Below, in pieces: positions 14,661-22,171 of a stretch of 26,443 nucleotides of DNA (position 1 is its first letter; every line of letters starts with the position of its first letter). The notes below the pieces were generated by a model. The model saw only the letters and a program-made list of their open reading frames with translations. It did no database searches and had not been told where the DNA came from. A program made the position numbers and the translations under genes. The DNA comes from a virus, in IMG/VR virus record IMGVR_UViG_3300014501_000060, positions 1 through 26,443 of that record. The stretch is one strand, 5' to 3'.

Positions 14661-15119
14661 TCAATTCATGGATTGCGGCAGGCTCGGTTTCACGATGATC
14701 TGCGGTCCGATCCAGCTCACTGTTTCGCTTCCGGCCCATGAGGCCACGACCATCGTGAGGAACGTTCCCGGATTCGGAAGATCACCTGCCGCTACTTCGT
14801 AATGGCAGATTCCGGCTGCCGCGTCGTCGATCACCATGAAGCCGGTAAGCGTGAGCAGTTCGTCGGTCGGGTCCTGCGCTGACTGAATGTTGAAGGTAAG
14901 CGAGCCGTCCGTCAGATCCACGGGATTCCCGTTGCAGTCGAGAAGGGTGAAGGGGATTGAATACCCGTAGTCGTTCTGGATGACGACTTTCGGCTGGACA
15001 ATGTTCGACGCGGGCGGGAGCTGGAGGATGGTCATGAGGAGCGAAATATCAGGGCCGAAAATGGCAGGAAGACGATGGGATGCGTAGGTGTTAGTTGCGA
15101 AGCCTGAGAAGCCATACAT
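14661..15119 (-). CDS. BppU-N-like baseplate / fibre component
   Basis: 152 aa from ATG 15119. The core VIQNDYGYSIPFTLLDCNGNPVDLTDGSLTFNIQSA, followed by GICHYEVAAGDLPNPGTFLTMVV, matches the Ig-like N-terminal domain of baseplate upper proteins (BppU-N type: 'DxGxxxxFTLxDxxGxPVDLTxxxxxF ... GxxxYxV'). An ATG at 15152 would overlap the spike gene by 26 bases; 15119 lies eight bases after the spike stop and is preceded by ATTAAAACCAAA, like other starts here. Such domains link fibres to the baseplate, which fits its place after the adaptor and spike. Confidence 0.6.
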   Translation of the reverse strand: MYGFSGFATNTYASHRLPAIFGPDISLLMTILQLPPASNIVQPKVVIQNDYGYSIPFTLLDCNGNPVDLTDGSLTFNIQSAQDPTDELLTLTGFMVIDDAAAGICHYEVAAGDLPNPGTFLTMVVASWAGSETVSWIGPQIIVKPSLPQSMN

Positions 15120-15126
15120 TTTGGTT

Positions 15127-18075
15127 TTAATTGTTGTCCTGTAGCCCCTCATAGATGAGTGACGACGAATCGTTCGCGGTCGTCACCTGGTCTGAAACAA
15201 CGATAGTAAGTGCGGCGTTTGTGGGAGCCGAGATGGGCTGGGCGGTGCTGTTCTGAATCAGGTTCATAGCACCAGAGCTGCCGCCCTCGCACGTCGGACA
15301 GGCAACGGTGATGCTCGCATTAGCTGACGGAGCGGTGAGTGCCGTCATGTAGAGTTGGAATCCTTGGCCGCACGTGGTGCCACCGACTGCGCACAAGACT
15401 GCCGCATGTGAAGAGAAGATTGTCGTCGTCGCTCCTGAGCCTTGCTTTATTTCGACACGGATCGTGTGGTTCGGCTGGGTAGTCGTCGCGATATTTTGGA
15501 TGGCGACTGTGAATACGAGCGTCTTATTTGCTATCCAGAAGTTCGCCGGAATCGTGGTGCTCGTCGTGAAGTAATCTTCAATCGTGCCGCGTGTTCCGGG
15601 AACGAGCTGATCTGCTGTCGCGTTGTTCGCCTTCGAGAAAATCACTTCGGGTATGCAGCCAGAGGTAAGACCGTCTCCAGCGCAAAGCAAGTTGTGGTTC
15701 GTGTCGTAGGCAACCGAACCCGATGCACTCACGTAAGGAGCTGCTCCAACTGGCACGTTAAAGAGCTGGGTGACCGTTCCTGGACTGTTCGTTATATCAG
15801 TTCCTTGTTCATCCGATATGCCGCCGTTCGTATTCACGATGAATGAAGCGGTCGAAGACGGATTAGCCCACAGAGTCGCTCCCTGGGAATGAACGGCGCC
15901 ACCATTGTTCAAGACGAATTCCGGCGTTGAACTTCCTCCGACGCCGTCATTTTGGAAGTCGTCGTTTACCGCCGTGAAAACGCCGCCGGCATCAACTTTG
16001 ATTGGTATTTCAGCCCCGTAAATTGAATTCGCGCTGACGCTTTCATTGTGGACGCCGCTATCGGAGACATGTGCCAAGCTGCCCACTTCGAGCTGACACG
16101 CATCGCGGGATTTGCCGCTTATGTTCGTGCTTTCGGTATTGAGATACACGCAATGGGTCGTCGTCGAATTTCCAAGCGTCGCAAAGACGTTGTTCGTAAA
16201 CGTATTACTCTCGCCGGAATTCGAGCTGTTTGGGGCGTAGACTTCGGCATATCCCGCGTAGCTGAAGTAATTATTATCAAGCGTGTCAAGATAGGTATTC
16301 GTATTGAAGTAAAGCTGGATACTGCCTTGCGACCACCAGTTGTCGCGGAACGTCACGTATGGGGAGTTCACTACCCAACCGATATTGCCCGTGCTCGAAA
16401 CGTTGGTATTGGTGGTATTCGCCCCGTACCAAGCGATGCCCTGGATGGTGGCACCTGCCGCCGTTCCCGTTCCCCATGTGATAGTGCCGACCGTTCCCGT
16501 TGTCGCCGTGTCATTGATTTGCGTTCCTTGGCCGCCTACGCCATAGAGCGACATACGTTCACCGCTTGTCGTCCAAACAAAACCAGTGGGGTCGCTTATC
16601 GTGTAAAGGCCCTTGGAGAGATAGACGTTCGAAGAACTCGCGACGCCGTTCAAGAAGGTATACCAATCGTTCACACAGGTATCGAGTGCGGTCACGCCCG
16701 TGGTCGAGCCGCACGTTATGCCGCCCGCAAGCGTTGCGGGAGCTGGAATATTTATATTGCCGTTAAAGACGTAAAGCCATGAGGTTGACGTGCTATTCGC
16801 AGTGTAGGTGTTCGCGGTAGATCCCCCATTGATAGTCACTCCGGCAAAAGTGGGTGATGCCGTCGTCGCCACAGACTGAGGAATCGTCGAGCTTACGGTG
16901 ATCGTTCCGCCCGAAGTTGACACTGTCGTTGACACTGTCGCGGTATTTGCAGCGGCGATGGTCAGTGTTCCGGTCGAGCTGTTAAGGGAACCAACACCCG
17001 TTACTGTTCCCGTGGCTCCGTTGAAGGCAGAAACATACGAAGTCGGGATCGTAGTTGAAGGTGCGAGGTTTGTGTTTGAGGCCAGGAAGTCCGAGGCGTT
17101 CTTGTTCTGGAACGTCCCTTGCCAATTGCCGGTGTTCGTCGCGATGCAGGTCGGGCAGGAAATCGTGCTCGTCGTAGACCAAAGAATCGGGCTTACTGCG
17201 GTGACCGACGCATTCGTGATGTAGCCGGACCCGTTCGTGAGCTGGTTGTTGTTCGTGGGAATCGTTGTGGAAGGCGCGAAGTATTGGTCGTTCGGAGGAG
17301 GGATGATGAAAGTGATTTTCCCGGTCGAACTCACGATGTCCCATCCACCCGCGCGGGTGCTTGTCGCAAAAACAAAAGGATTGGTAAAAGTGAGCGCGCC
17401 CACGGCGATGGTCGAGGTCGCGGGGGCTGAGGTAATGTAGCCGGGATTCGTCCAGGTGTACGTTATCGAATTCCCTGACGATGCCACGGTAAGGCCGGTG
17501 CCTCCCGCTGCGAAGTTGAAGGTCGATGTGCTGATGCCGTTTATCGTGATCGTCGAAGTCGGAACGAGCGTCACGCACGAAGGGCATGAAAACTGCCCGG
17601 TTGAGTTGTTGTATGAGAGCGGCGATGAAGCGGAAAGCGAGGCGAGCGTCACGTAGCCGTTGGAATTCGTCCAGCCTATGACGCCGGTCGAGGAATTGTA
17701 AGTTATCGGGTTCGTCCCGGAGAGCGATTGCAAGACCGACGCGATCGTCGTTGTCGTGAAATTGGTCGGATTCGAGGCGAGATAAAACGTGGTCGTGTTA
17801 ATGCCCTGCCACGTTCCAGACCAGTTGCCGGTGTTCAGGACCGTGATTGTGATTGAACCGCTCGACGTTGCGACTGAGCAATTGCCAGTACACAAGAGAT
17901 ACGCCGGGGCATAGGAGCTGGGGCCTATTCCGATGGGGATTTGTCCGGCTGCCGGTACGGTCGATGTTCCAAGCCCGCCAAGCCCGGTCGGCGTAGGAGC
18001 CGCTGCGACTGTCAAAACTTGCCCGACGGTGGCGAGAGCAAATAGAGAGCAGATGAGATAAAGAAGTTTTTTCAT
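15127..18075 (-). CDS. Large beta-helix tail spike or adhesin with an N-terminal signal peptide
   Basis: 982 aa. Residues 1-26 are a textbook signal peptide (MKKLLYLICSLFALATVGQV, then LTVAAA), unusual for a phage spike. Residues 27-440 are Ser/Thr/Asn/Gly repeats of the environmental fibre type, with units such as TGNWSGTWQGINTTTFYLAS and TGNWQGTFQNKNASDFLAS. Residues about 455-745 resemble a right-handed beta-helix of the pectate-lyase spike fold (VYLSKGLYTI, TIQGIAWYGA, VTFRDNWWS, NTFTNNVFA). The last 220 residues form a beta-rich tail. Cys pairs recur: C62/C66, C164/C167, C307/C310 and C926/C929, the last three as CPSC or CPTC. It begins TAATG with the adaptor gene, so it is co-translated with it. 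It may be the receptor-binding or depolymerase spike, or a host-exposed adhesin carried by the phage. Confidence 0.75.
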   Translation of the reverse strand: MKKLLYLICSLFALATVGQVLTVAAAPTPTGLGGLGTSTVPAAGQIPIGIGPSSYAPAYLLCTGNCSVATSSGSITITVLNTGNWSGTWQGINTTTFYLASNPTNFTTTTIASVLQSLSGTNPITYNSSTGVIGWTNSNGYVTLASLSASSPLSYNNSTGQFSCPSCVTLVPTSTITINGISTSTFNFAAGGTGLTVASSGNSITYTWTNPGYITSAPATSTIAVGALTFTNPFVFATSTRAGGWDIVSSTGKITFIIPPPNDQYFAPSTTIPTNNNQLTNGSGYITNASVTAVSPILWSTTSTISCPTCIATNTGNWQGTFQNKNASDFLASNTNLAPSTTIPTSYVSAFNGATGTVTGVGSLNSSTGTLTIAAANTATVSTTVSTSGGTITVSSTIPQSVATTASPTFAGVTINGGSTANTYTANSTSTSWLYVFNGNINIPAPATLAGGITCGSTTGVTALDTCVNDWYTFLNGVASSSNVYLSKGLYTISDPTGFVWTTSGERMSLYGVGGQGTQINDTATTGTVGTITWGTGTAAGATIQGIAWYGANTTNTNVSSTGNIGWVVNSPYVTFRDNWWSQGSIQLYFNTNTYLDTLDNNYFSYAGYAEVYAPNSSNSGESNTFTNNVFATLGNSTTTHCVYLNTESTNISGKSRDACQLEVGSLAHVSDSGVHNESVSANSIYGAEIPIKVDAGGVFTAVNDDFQNDGVGGSSTPEFVLNNGGAVHSQGATLWANPSSTASFIVNTNGGISDEQGTDITNSPGTVTQLFNVPVGAAPYVSASGSVAYDTNHNLLCAGDGLTSGCIPEVIFSKANNATADQLVPGTRGTIEDYFTTSTTIPANFWIANKTLVFTVAIQNIATTTQPNHTIRVEIKQGSGATTTIFSSHAAVLCAVGGTTCGQGFQLYMTALTAPSANASITVACPTCEGGSSGAMNLIQNSTAQPISAPTNAALTIVVSDQVTTANDSSSLIYEGLQDNN

Positions 18076-18635
18076 TACTGGTATTGCGCGACGTGGGGTT
18101 GGCCGGCTAACTCTTCCGGCGGGGGGACTATATAAGTTATCGTAGTGCCTGAAATCGTATAGTCAATCCCCTGAATTTGCGGTTGGCGTGCAAGCGTGAT
18201 TTGTACCGAGTTCGAATCGAAGGGCGTGATGCTGCCGGCGAGCGTGAATGTCGTGTTGCTTCCGTCGATCGTGCCGTTCACGTTCACATAGCGCCACGGC
18301 CTCTGGAGGTTCGCGCTAAAGTCGTTGATTGTTTTCGCGGTGATGCCGAGCATGAGGCGATAGGTCTTGCCAGGCACGTTTTTAGGCGAGGCTGTCGTGC
18401 CTTCCTGCGCACGAAGTACGGTGAGCGTGTTCCCGGAAATACCGGTGACGCGGATGATCTCCACGTTCGGGTCGTCGGACGGATCGGGCCAATCCGTCGC
18501 ATTCCAATATGTCATGTTGAACGGCGTGGCGGGCAGGGACGACGCCCCGGACGTGACGATGATCGAGGTATCAGAAGAACCGTAGCCGATTGAAACGGTC
18601 AGTTTGATGAAGTTGGCTACGGCGTCGAGAGACAT
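18075..18635 (-). CDS. Fibre adaptor / virion structural protein
   Basis: 186 aa from ATG 18635; a TTG at 18647 would add four residues. The sequence NFIKLTVSIGYGSSDTSIIV, then PFNMTYWNATDWPDPSDDPNVEIIRVTGISGNTLTVLRAQEGTTASPKNVPG and LMLGITAKTI, is a family often encoded directly upstream of phage fibre genes. The DPNVEIIRVT ... GNTLTVxRAQEGTTA core is its hallmark and probably forms the N-terminal or adaptor part of the fibre complex. A second beta domain (about 110-186) has QPQIQGIDYTISGTTITYIVPPP, like the BppL/fibre connector sequences. It overlaps the spike start (TAATG). A promoter-like element ends eight bases before the ATG, implying a leaderless mRNA. Confidence 0.7.
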   Translation of the reverse strand: MSLDAVANFIKLTVSIGYGSSDTSIIVTSGASSLPATPFNMTYWNATDWPDPSDDPNVEIIRVTGISGNTLTVLRAQEGTTASPKNVPGKTYRLMLGITAKTINDFSANLQRPWRYVNVNGTIDGSNTTFTLAGSITPFDSNSVQITLARQPQIQGIDYTISGTTITYIVPPPEELAGQPHVAQYQ

Positions 18636-18643
18636 TTGATTTA

Positions 18644-18670
18644 ACAATAAGCAGTAAACGGAATTTGCGA
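18644..18670 (-). promoter_or_regulatory. Promoter-like element P6 with -10 abutting the adaptor ATG
   Basis: Read on the minus strand: TCGCAA (18665-18670), then ATTCCG within a 15-bp spacer, then TATTGT (18644-18649) followed by TAAATCAA and ATG. GTTAAATC is shared with element P2 (6879-6886), and GCAAATTCCG resembles GCAGATTCCCG in element P1. Only eight bases separate the -10 from the ATG, so the transcript would have little or no leader. The -35 is poor. Confidence 0.4.
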
Positions 18671-18683
18671 CATTGTGGATAAG

Positions 18684-19334
18684 TCAGGAGGCGAGAATTT
18701 GAATTACTTCGGCCATGAGGGTTTTCTCTTCCGGAATCTTTTCAGCGTGATGATAGACACAAAGAGTTTGCAGGTTTTGCATGGAATTATCGTGCGAAAT
18801 TCGATACATGATGATGTGGTCAACGTGGAGGGGCTGGCTAAATCGCTCGATGTGTTCCCATTCGGGCATATCGCATTTCACGCACATAAATCCGTCGCGT
18901 TGGCGAACACGAAGTTTAATAGCATCCCAATCCTTGCCTCGCCACCAAATCTTGCCTCCCATGTAACCGTGATGTAGTTTTCCGGTTCTGCCACGCATCC
19001 AGTTGTGTTCAAGCTTTGCGGCGCTGATCTTTGCACGAGATGCAGGTCGCTTGGCAGGGTTATTCTCGCCGCGCACCTTCGGGTTAGGAACGCCACGACG
19101 CCATTGAATTGCCGCCATTGCTCCATGAGCAGCTTTCACGATGGCGTTCGGATCTATCAACCCATTCTCATATCGGTATCGAAGGGCCTCCGCGTTATTG
19201 CAGAAACATTTGCGTTTTGCGCGAGTGGTGCTACGCAGCAAGTCGGCACCACAATAGGCACATGCAATATGGACCCGTTTCAACCGGATAGTGTGACCGC
19301 GCCACTGATATTTAATTGCGAGGGCGTCAGTCAT
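18684..19334 (-). CDS. HNH homing endonuclease with NUMOD-like region
   Basis: 216 aa. An N-terminal zinc-binding part has CAYC (residues 25-28) and CFC (43-45). Residues 85-112 (VRGENNPAKRPASRAKISAA) resemble a NUMOD3-type DNA-binding motif. The HNH domain has C151-x2-C154, LHVDHI (His170, Asp172, His173), QNLQTLC (Asn187, Cys192) and HH at 195-196. Such free-standing endonucleases cut DNA of related phages and spread by gene conversion, and commonly insert between terminase, portal and head genes. It starts seven bases after the portal stop and ends before the adaptor promoter. It may be active, since the catalytic residues are intact. Its location separates the portal from the attachment block. 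Confidence 0.85.
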   Translation of the reverse strand: MTDALAIKYQWRGHTIRLKRVHIACAYCGADLLRSTTRAKRKCFCNNAEALRYRYENGLIDPNAIVKAAHGAMAAIQWRRGVPNPKVRGENNPAKRPASRAKISAAKLEHNWMRGRTGKLHHGYMGGKIWWRGKDWDAIKLRVRQRDGFMCVKCDMPEWEHIERFSQPLHVDHIIMYRISHDNSMQNLQTLCVYHHAEKIPEEKTLMAEVIQILAS

Positions 19335-19340
19335 TCGGGT

Positions 19341-21641
19341 TTAAATGGCTATGTCTTCGGGGCGAATCATGCATTGACAATTTGGATGAAGGGGTGGAAA
19401 ACCTACGTCGCCGTAGTCCAAAGACATCGTTTGCGCGTCGTCACCCTCGCCAACGGTGAGTGAATCTCCATTCTTGAAAAACACATCGTCAACGGAAATC
19501 GTTTTCCCAGCCATTGCTTGGCAGAACGTGCACGGATTATTCGCGGTGTACCAGCGCACGGTCTTTACGACGCCGGACTGTTGCCAGGCGGTCTTTAACG
19601 CACTGTTCGCAGTCCTGAACGATTCGGTCTTTGCGACCATCGCCGCGCGGCTTTCGTCGCTCCACTCGTAGATTTCTTCAACGCTTTTCGTTATATCGGC
19701 GAGGGGCGCACCGGCTTGGAGGCCATCGTTGATCTTGACTTCCAAGACGTTCAGCGTCGTCTGCTGGTAGCTCTCGGACATCATCTGCACGGAGCGCTTC
19801 ACGGCTGCGCGGGTGGTGTCGTTGAATGGGTTGAGTTCGGGCTTCCCGACATCGGCGGCTGCGGCCAGTGCCTCGTGCTCGAAAAGCGTGTCCATGATCG
19901 GACTCAAGGCGTCGGTTGTAATCGAGATCCACTTCTGGATGTCGAAGAGGTCGGTCGGGTCGATTCCCTTCTCGATCGCGTGAGGAAGGTTCTTGAGTAC
20001 TTCTACCTTCTGCTCGGCGTTGATTTTCCGCATTGCAGCGGCGATGTCCTTCTCGGCCGCATGGACGTAGTCGCTGAACTCCTTCCACTTCGTTTCGTCC
20101 TGCTCTTTCGTCGAAACAAATTTCTTCGTCGGAAAATCGAGGCGCTTCGCAAGCTCTGCCTTAATCTTCTCGGTGAGGCTCTCGCGCATGGCGACGCGCT
20201 TCTTGGCGAGCTTTTGGAGTTTCGTCCTGGGCGGGCGGTACGCGATGCGCCGGTCAAAACCTTTCGCGTTCGGGTCGTTCTCCGGCTGCGGCGCGGGGTC
20301 GGCGTTTCCCCCTGACGTGCCGATCGGGGCCATCATGGTCGGGGCCATGAGCGTATCGCCGCCTTCCACAGGCCCGCGGCCAAGGTACGATTCGCGGCCT
20401 TCATTCGCCGTGAGGAGCGGCTGGTTGCCCATCGCCGCCTGCATCTCCTGCACGCGGAACGCCTTGTCCTCGGGCACCGGATCGATGAAGCTGATATACA
20501 AGTCATCGCCATAGCGCGGCACAAGGCGGTCGTTCAGCACGGCGCAGATGAGCATCATGTGCGGCTTCACGACGCGCTTCGAAAAGACGTAGTCGGCGGT
20601 TTCGGCTGTCGCGCGGTTCGTGTCCGATTCCGCTGTTCCCAAGATCGTGCGGGAGACGCCGAACATGGCGAGGATGCGGTCGCGCATGTCCTCGGACATA
20701 TTCTTGAAATCCATGTCCTTAGGCGAAGTGCCTACGACTTCCGGCTTCACTCCCTTCGGAAGAACGCCGATGCGGTTCATGTTATCGATGCCGCCGTGAA
20801 CGTCCGTGAAGCCGATCTTCAGGGCTTCAAGCTGCGTCTCGGCAACGAAGTCGGTCGTGAGCCACATGGAGGGCCGCGCACCGTTTATGAAAAACTTGCG
20901 GTTGAATTCCATCGCGTAGGTGTCGTTATCGATGTATTCCGCTCCGGCCATGACCGGGCTGTAGCCGTTGAAATAGTCAGCCGCATTAGGGAGATCGAAG
21001 TGGATGACCTCGTAGGGCTTGAAGACATATTCTTTCGTTTCGAGCCGCATGGAATAGCCCAAGAGCTGGTACGGCCAGGAGCGTCGGTCGATCACGGGAT
21101 GCACCTTGTCGGCGGGCATGAGGTGGAGTGCCTTCGGTTTATCGAGCTCGTTCTTCACGCCTTCGAGATAGACGAATGCATTGCCGGTGAGGTCGAGTAC
21201 TGCTGAGATCAGATACTTCAGCTTCAACCCGTTCATGCTGTCGTTCGGCGCGTCTAGTAAGTCGAGGATATCGTGGTCTTTCTTCTCCTCGTGGTCGTCG
21301 CCATCCACTTCGAAGAGACGCCAGTCGATCGCCATCACCTCGCGGGCCTTAGCGTTCACGGCCGCATAGACGAAGCCCTTGTTGTTCTCGATCGCTCGTG
21401 CGGCGTCGATGGGGTTCGTTCCCGAAGGGCGCTCGATGATGAACTGGTTGCCACCGCTGATCTCCCCGAATTGTGACGCGCCAGATTTGGTCTTTACGGT
21501 CCGCACGACGCCGTAGCGAGACATTGCCGGGCCGCCCTGCTCCTGTTCGTGGAGTTCGGGAAAGACACTTGCTGCAATGCCGCGCAACCGGCGTGCTATC
21601 CAGCTTGGCTTGTTATTGGCGTTGAGGGAGGGTGAAGGCAT
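19341..21641 (-). CDS. Portal protein fused to a Mu gpF-like head morphogenesis domain
   Basis: 766 aa. Residues 1-450 are a portal of the phage-portal (HK97-type) class: VYAAVNAKAREVMAIDWRLFEV, then LHLMPADKVHPVID, YEVIHFDLPNAADYFNGYSPVMAG, and DMRDRILAMFGVSRTILGT with the ring motif near the C-terminal end. Residues 450-766 add a Mu gpF-like domain, with CTFCQAMAGKTISV (Cys704, Cys707) and VGFPPLHPNCQCMIRP (His752, Cys755, Cys757), the usual paired zinc-like motifs. In most phages these are two genes. The portal is the DNA entry ring; the gpF domain takes part in head assembly. It is complete, with no frame break. ATG 21641 lacks a Shine-Dalgarno site. Confidence 0.9.
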   Translation of the reverse strand: MPSPSLNANNKPSWIARRLRGIAASVFPELHEQEQGGPAMSRYGVVRTVKTKSGASQFGEISGGNQFIIERPSGTNPIDAARAIENNKGFVYAAVNAKAREVMAIDWRLFEVDGDDHEEKKDHDILDLLDAPNDSMNGLKLKYLISAVLDLTGNAFVYLEGVKNELDKPKALHLMPADKVHPVIDRRSWPYQLLGYSMRLETKEYVFKPYEVIHFDLPNAADYFNGYSPVMAGAEYIDNDTYAMEFNRKFFINGARPSMWLTTDFVAETQLEALKIGFTDVHGGIDNMNRIGVLPKGVKPEVVGTSPKDMDFKNMSEDMRDRILAMFGVSRTILGTAESDTNRATAETADYVFSKRVVKPHMMLICAVLNDRLVPRYGDDLYISFIDPVPEDKAFRVQEMQAAMGNQPLLTANEGRESYLGRGPVEGGDTLMAPTMMAPIGTSGGNADPAPQPENDPNAKGFDRRIAYRPPRTKLQKLAKKRVAMRESLTEKIKAELAKRLDFPTKKFVSTKEQDETKWKEFSDYVHAAEKDIAAAMRKINAEQKVEVLKNLPHAIEKGIDPTDLFDIQKWISITTDALSPIMDTLFEHEALAAAADVGKPELNPFNDTTRAAVKRSVQMMSESYQQTTLNVLEVKINDGLQAGAPLADITKSVEEIYEWSDESRAAMVAKTESFRTANSALKTAWQQSGVVKTVRWYTANNPCTFCQAMAGKTISVDDVFFKNGDSLTVGEGDDAQTMSLDYGDVGFPPLHPNCQCMIRPEDIAI

Positions 21642-21656
21642 TTACTTCGTGCGGAC

Positions 21657-22073
21657 TTATCTATTCCAAAGTGGCGTGACCTTTCCGTCGTTTATTCGAA
21701 ACGCAATCAGAGGCGACGCCGTAGGTGTCGGGCGGGAATAGGCGCACGCAAGCGGCTGTTTGATTGTGAGCGGGTCTGTGCTTACGATGTGATGTTCCTT
21801 CGTGGTACCGATCGGCTGGTTGCAGTGCGGGCACATGAGGACGATGGCATCGTAATCCGGCCACACGATCTCGATCACTTCTTTGAAGCTTTGCTTTTTG
21901 CCGCCGAGATACGAAATCAATTTGCGGATGAAGCCCCGCGGGGCTTCATCCGCAACCGGCTCGAACTTCCTGATCGGCGCGCGCTTTTCGATATAGCAAT
22001 AATCCCCGGCTTGCATGAGGTCGGCTGATGAGGGAACGCGACGGACTTCAAGGGTGTGGACGGGAGCTTCCAT
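21657..22073 (-). CDS. Small Cys/His protein of unknown function
   Basis: 138 aa from ATG 22073. The longer open frame to 22202 is rejected because the promoter-like element ends just before 22073. The middle is basic (FIRKLISYLGGKKQSFKEVIEIVWPDYDAIVLM). A Cys/His cluster follows: CPHC (residues 81-84), HH (94-95) and C110, suggesting a zinc site. The C-terminus SPLIAFRINDGKVTPLWN is a pattern seen in small phage head-region proteins but does not give a function. It lies between terminase and portal. Residues 40-51 are encoded by the 34-bp palindrome at 21922-21955. It appears to be made from a leaderless mRNA. Confidence 0.65.
   Translation of the reverse strand: MEAPVHTLEVRRVPSSADLMQAGDYCYIEKRAPIRKFEPVADEAPRGFIRKLISYLGGKKQSFKEVIEIVWPDYDAIVLMCPHCNQPIGTTKEHHIVSTDPLTIKQPLACAYSRPTPTASPLIAFRINDGKVTPLWNR
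21922..21955. repeat. 34-bp perfect palindrome inside a coding gene
   Basis: The 17 bases TTGCGGATGAAGCCCCG at 21922-21938 are followed by their exact reverse complement at 21939-21955. The symmetry stops there (T at 21921, C at 21956). On the minus strand it encodes VADEAPRGFIRK of the Cys/His protein without breaking the frame, and ADEAPRGFIR is also encoded in the plus frame as a consequence. It could form a cruciform or a strong RNA hairpin. No T-run follows, so it is not a normal terminator. Confidence 0.9.
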
Positions 22074-22086
22074 TGCCTTAACTATA
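22074..22086 (-). promoter_or_regulatory. Promoter-like element P5 with -10 seven bases before ATG
   Basis: Read on the minus strand: TATAGTTAAGGCA followed directly by ATG at 22073. TATAGT (22081-22086) is a good -10. The upstream spacer TTTCCCGTAGATTTCC resembles that of element P3 (26300-26327); the two agree at 18 of the first 23 positions starting from CCTT on the plus strand. No good -35 hexamer is visible. The spacing predicts transcription starting at or just before the ATG. Confidence 0.5.
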
Positions 22087-22171
22087 GGAAATCTACGGGA
22101 AAAAGCTATTGTGTATAAAATGATCCGGCAGAACGGTCGCCTATGGACTTTATAGATGAGTGAGGTGAAAA

